A DNA stretch of 21,000 nt from an archaeon (GTDB taxonomy: Archaea > Asgardarchaeota > Hermodarchaeia > Hermodarchaeales > Hermodarchaeaceae), in the NCBI GenBank assembly GCA_016550485.1, contig JABXGV010000331.1, forward strand, positions 1 through 21,000, in the 5' to 3' direction. Numbering within the stretch: the stretch's first letter is position 1; every line of letters starts with the position of its first letter. Below, one piece after another: positions 20,675 through 21,000 of the stretch. The translations under genes were made by a program, and so were the position numbers. Below the pieces are notes generated by a model. That model saw only the letters and a list, made by a program, of their open reading frames with translations, did no database searches and had not been told where the DNA came from.

Positions 20675-21000
20675 TTGGTGGAGCTTGAAAAGATTATTGA
20701 AGCAGTAACAGAGGCTAAAGCTAAGGCTAAAAAACGCAAGTTTGAGGAGTCAATAGAAGTTATTGTTAATCTCAAAGGCATCGATTTGAAGAGAGGAAGG
20801 CAACTCAACATTGACGCCGCTCTTCCTCACGCCCTGGAGTCCAGTACTCGAGTTTGCGTCATCGGATCAGCAACCTTGGCGTATAATGCGCGACAAGCAG
20901 GGGCCTATAAAGTACTGGAGGAGCAAGATGTCGAGAGGCTTGGCCAAGAAAAAGAAGAGGCAAAGGCTTTAGCTGAGGAGGTTGCCTTTTTCATCGCCCA
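20675..21000 (+). CDS. rpl1: Ribosomal protein uL1, N-terminal part (cut by the window edge)
   Basis: About 108 residues are visible and the frame is open to the last base. The reading frame gives LEKIIEAVTEAKAKAKKRKF, then EESIEVIVNLKGIDLKRGRQ and ALESSTRVCVIGSATLAYNA, which match the N-terminal half of archaeal uL1, the L1-stalk protein that often represses its own operon by binding a leader mimic of its rRNA site. The start is either the TTG at 20675 or the adjacent GTG at 20678; AGGGG at 20661-20665 supports the TTG. It follows uL11 as expected; uL10 and P1 would normally come next. Confidence 0.95.
   Translation, partial: MVELEKIIEAVTEAKAKAKKRKFEESIEVIVNLKGIDLKRGRQLNIDAALPHALESSTRVCVIGSATLAYNARQAGAYKVLEEQDVERLGQEKEEAKALAEEVAFFIA

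Overview
The window is archaeal. It carries eukaryote-like ribosomal proteins with no bacterial counterpart (eL37, eS19, eL39, eL31, eL18a/LX), the translation factor eIF6, an Spt5-type elongation factor, an RNase P Rpp21 subunit, an Lsm protein, an MCT-1/Tma20-like PUA protein, a Dpo4-type polymerase ending in a PCNA-binding tail, and tRNA genes with bulge-helix-bulge (BHB) introns. TATA-like boxes lie about 25-32 nt before several tRNA genes and probable leaderless genes; many other genes have Shine-Dalgarno (SD) sequences and GTG or TTG starts. An FtsZ-partner SepF argues against Sulfolobales or Thermoproteales, although the rich set of non-canonical tRNA introns resembles Thermoproteales. 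A deep TACK, Asgard or euryarchaeal lineage is possible; I cannot place it further. A group 3 NiFe hydrogenase suggests an anaerobe.

Layout. 1-867: C-terminal part of a group 3 (Mvh/Frh-like) NiFe hydrogenase large subunit. 986-3326 (minus): a large HD-domain protein and a histidine phosphatase. 3490-8086: mostly housekeeping enzymes, namely DNA polymerase IV, a PhzF-like isomerase, an NSUN6-like PUA/m5C RNA methyltransferase, protein-L-isoaspartate methyltransferase (minus) and a DUF371 protein. 8050-10109 (minus): a run reading MCT-1-like PUA protein, SepF, Trm5. 10250-10701: lsm and rpl37e. 10722-12785: five tRNA genes, Ala(GGC), Phe(GAA), Val(GAC), Gly(UCC) and Gly(GCC), around one small membrane protein gene and one unknown ORF. 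12807-17347: a compact information-processing cluster (Rpp21, CRM/YhbY protein, eS19, PDCD5-like, eL39, eL31, eIF6, eL18a, prefoldin alpha, FtsY). 17425-19236: ornithine carbamoyltransferase and D-aminoacyl-tRNA deacylase. 19328 to the end: SecE, Spt5, uL11 and the start of uL1.

The most striking content is the tRNA block. All five tRNA genes are interrupted, and three of the introns are at non-canonical positions (D-loop of Phe, D-loop of Val, T-loop of Gly-UCC). The Val and Gly-UCC introns fold by eye into near-ideal BHB motifs; cutting after the second nucleotide of each bulge gives standard tRNA cloverleaves. All five genes encode the 3' CCA. Most of the rest serves translation: tRNA processing and modification (Rpp21, Trm5, NSUN6-like, DtdA), ribosome structure and biogenesis (eL/eS proteins, uL11, uL1, eIF6, CRM), and co-translational folding and export (prefoldin, FtsY, SecE). 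No stretch over 300 bases lacks a gene; the longest is 12196-12465, which holds an AT-rich promoter-like segment and a weak C/D-box-like candidate.
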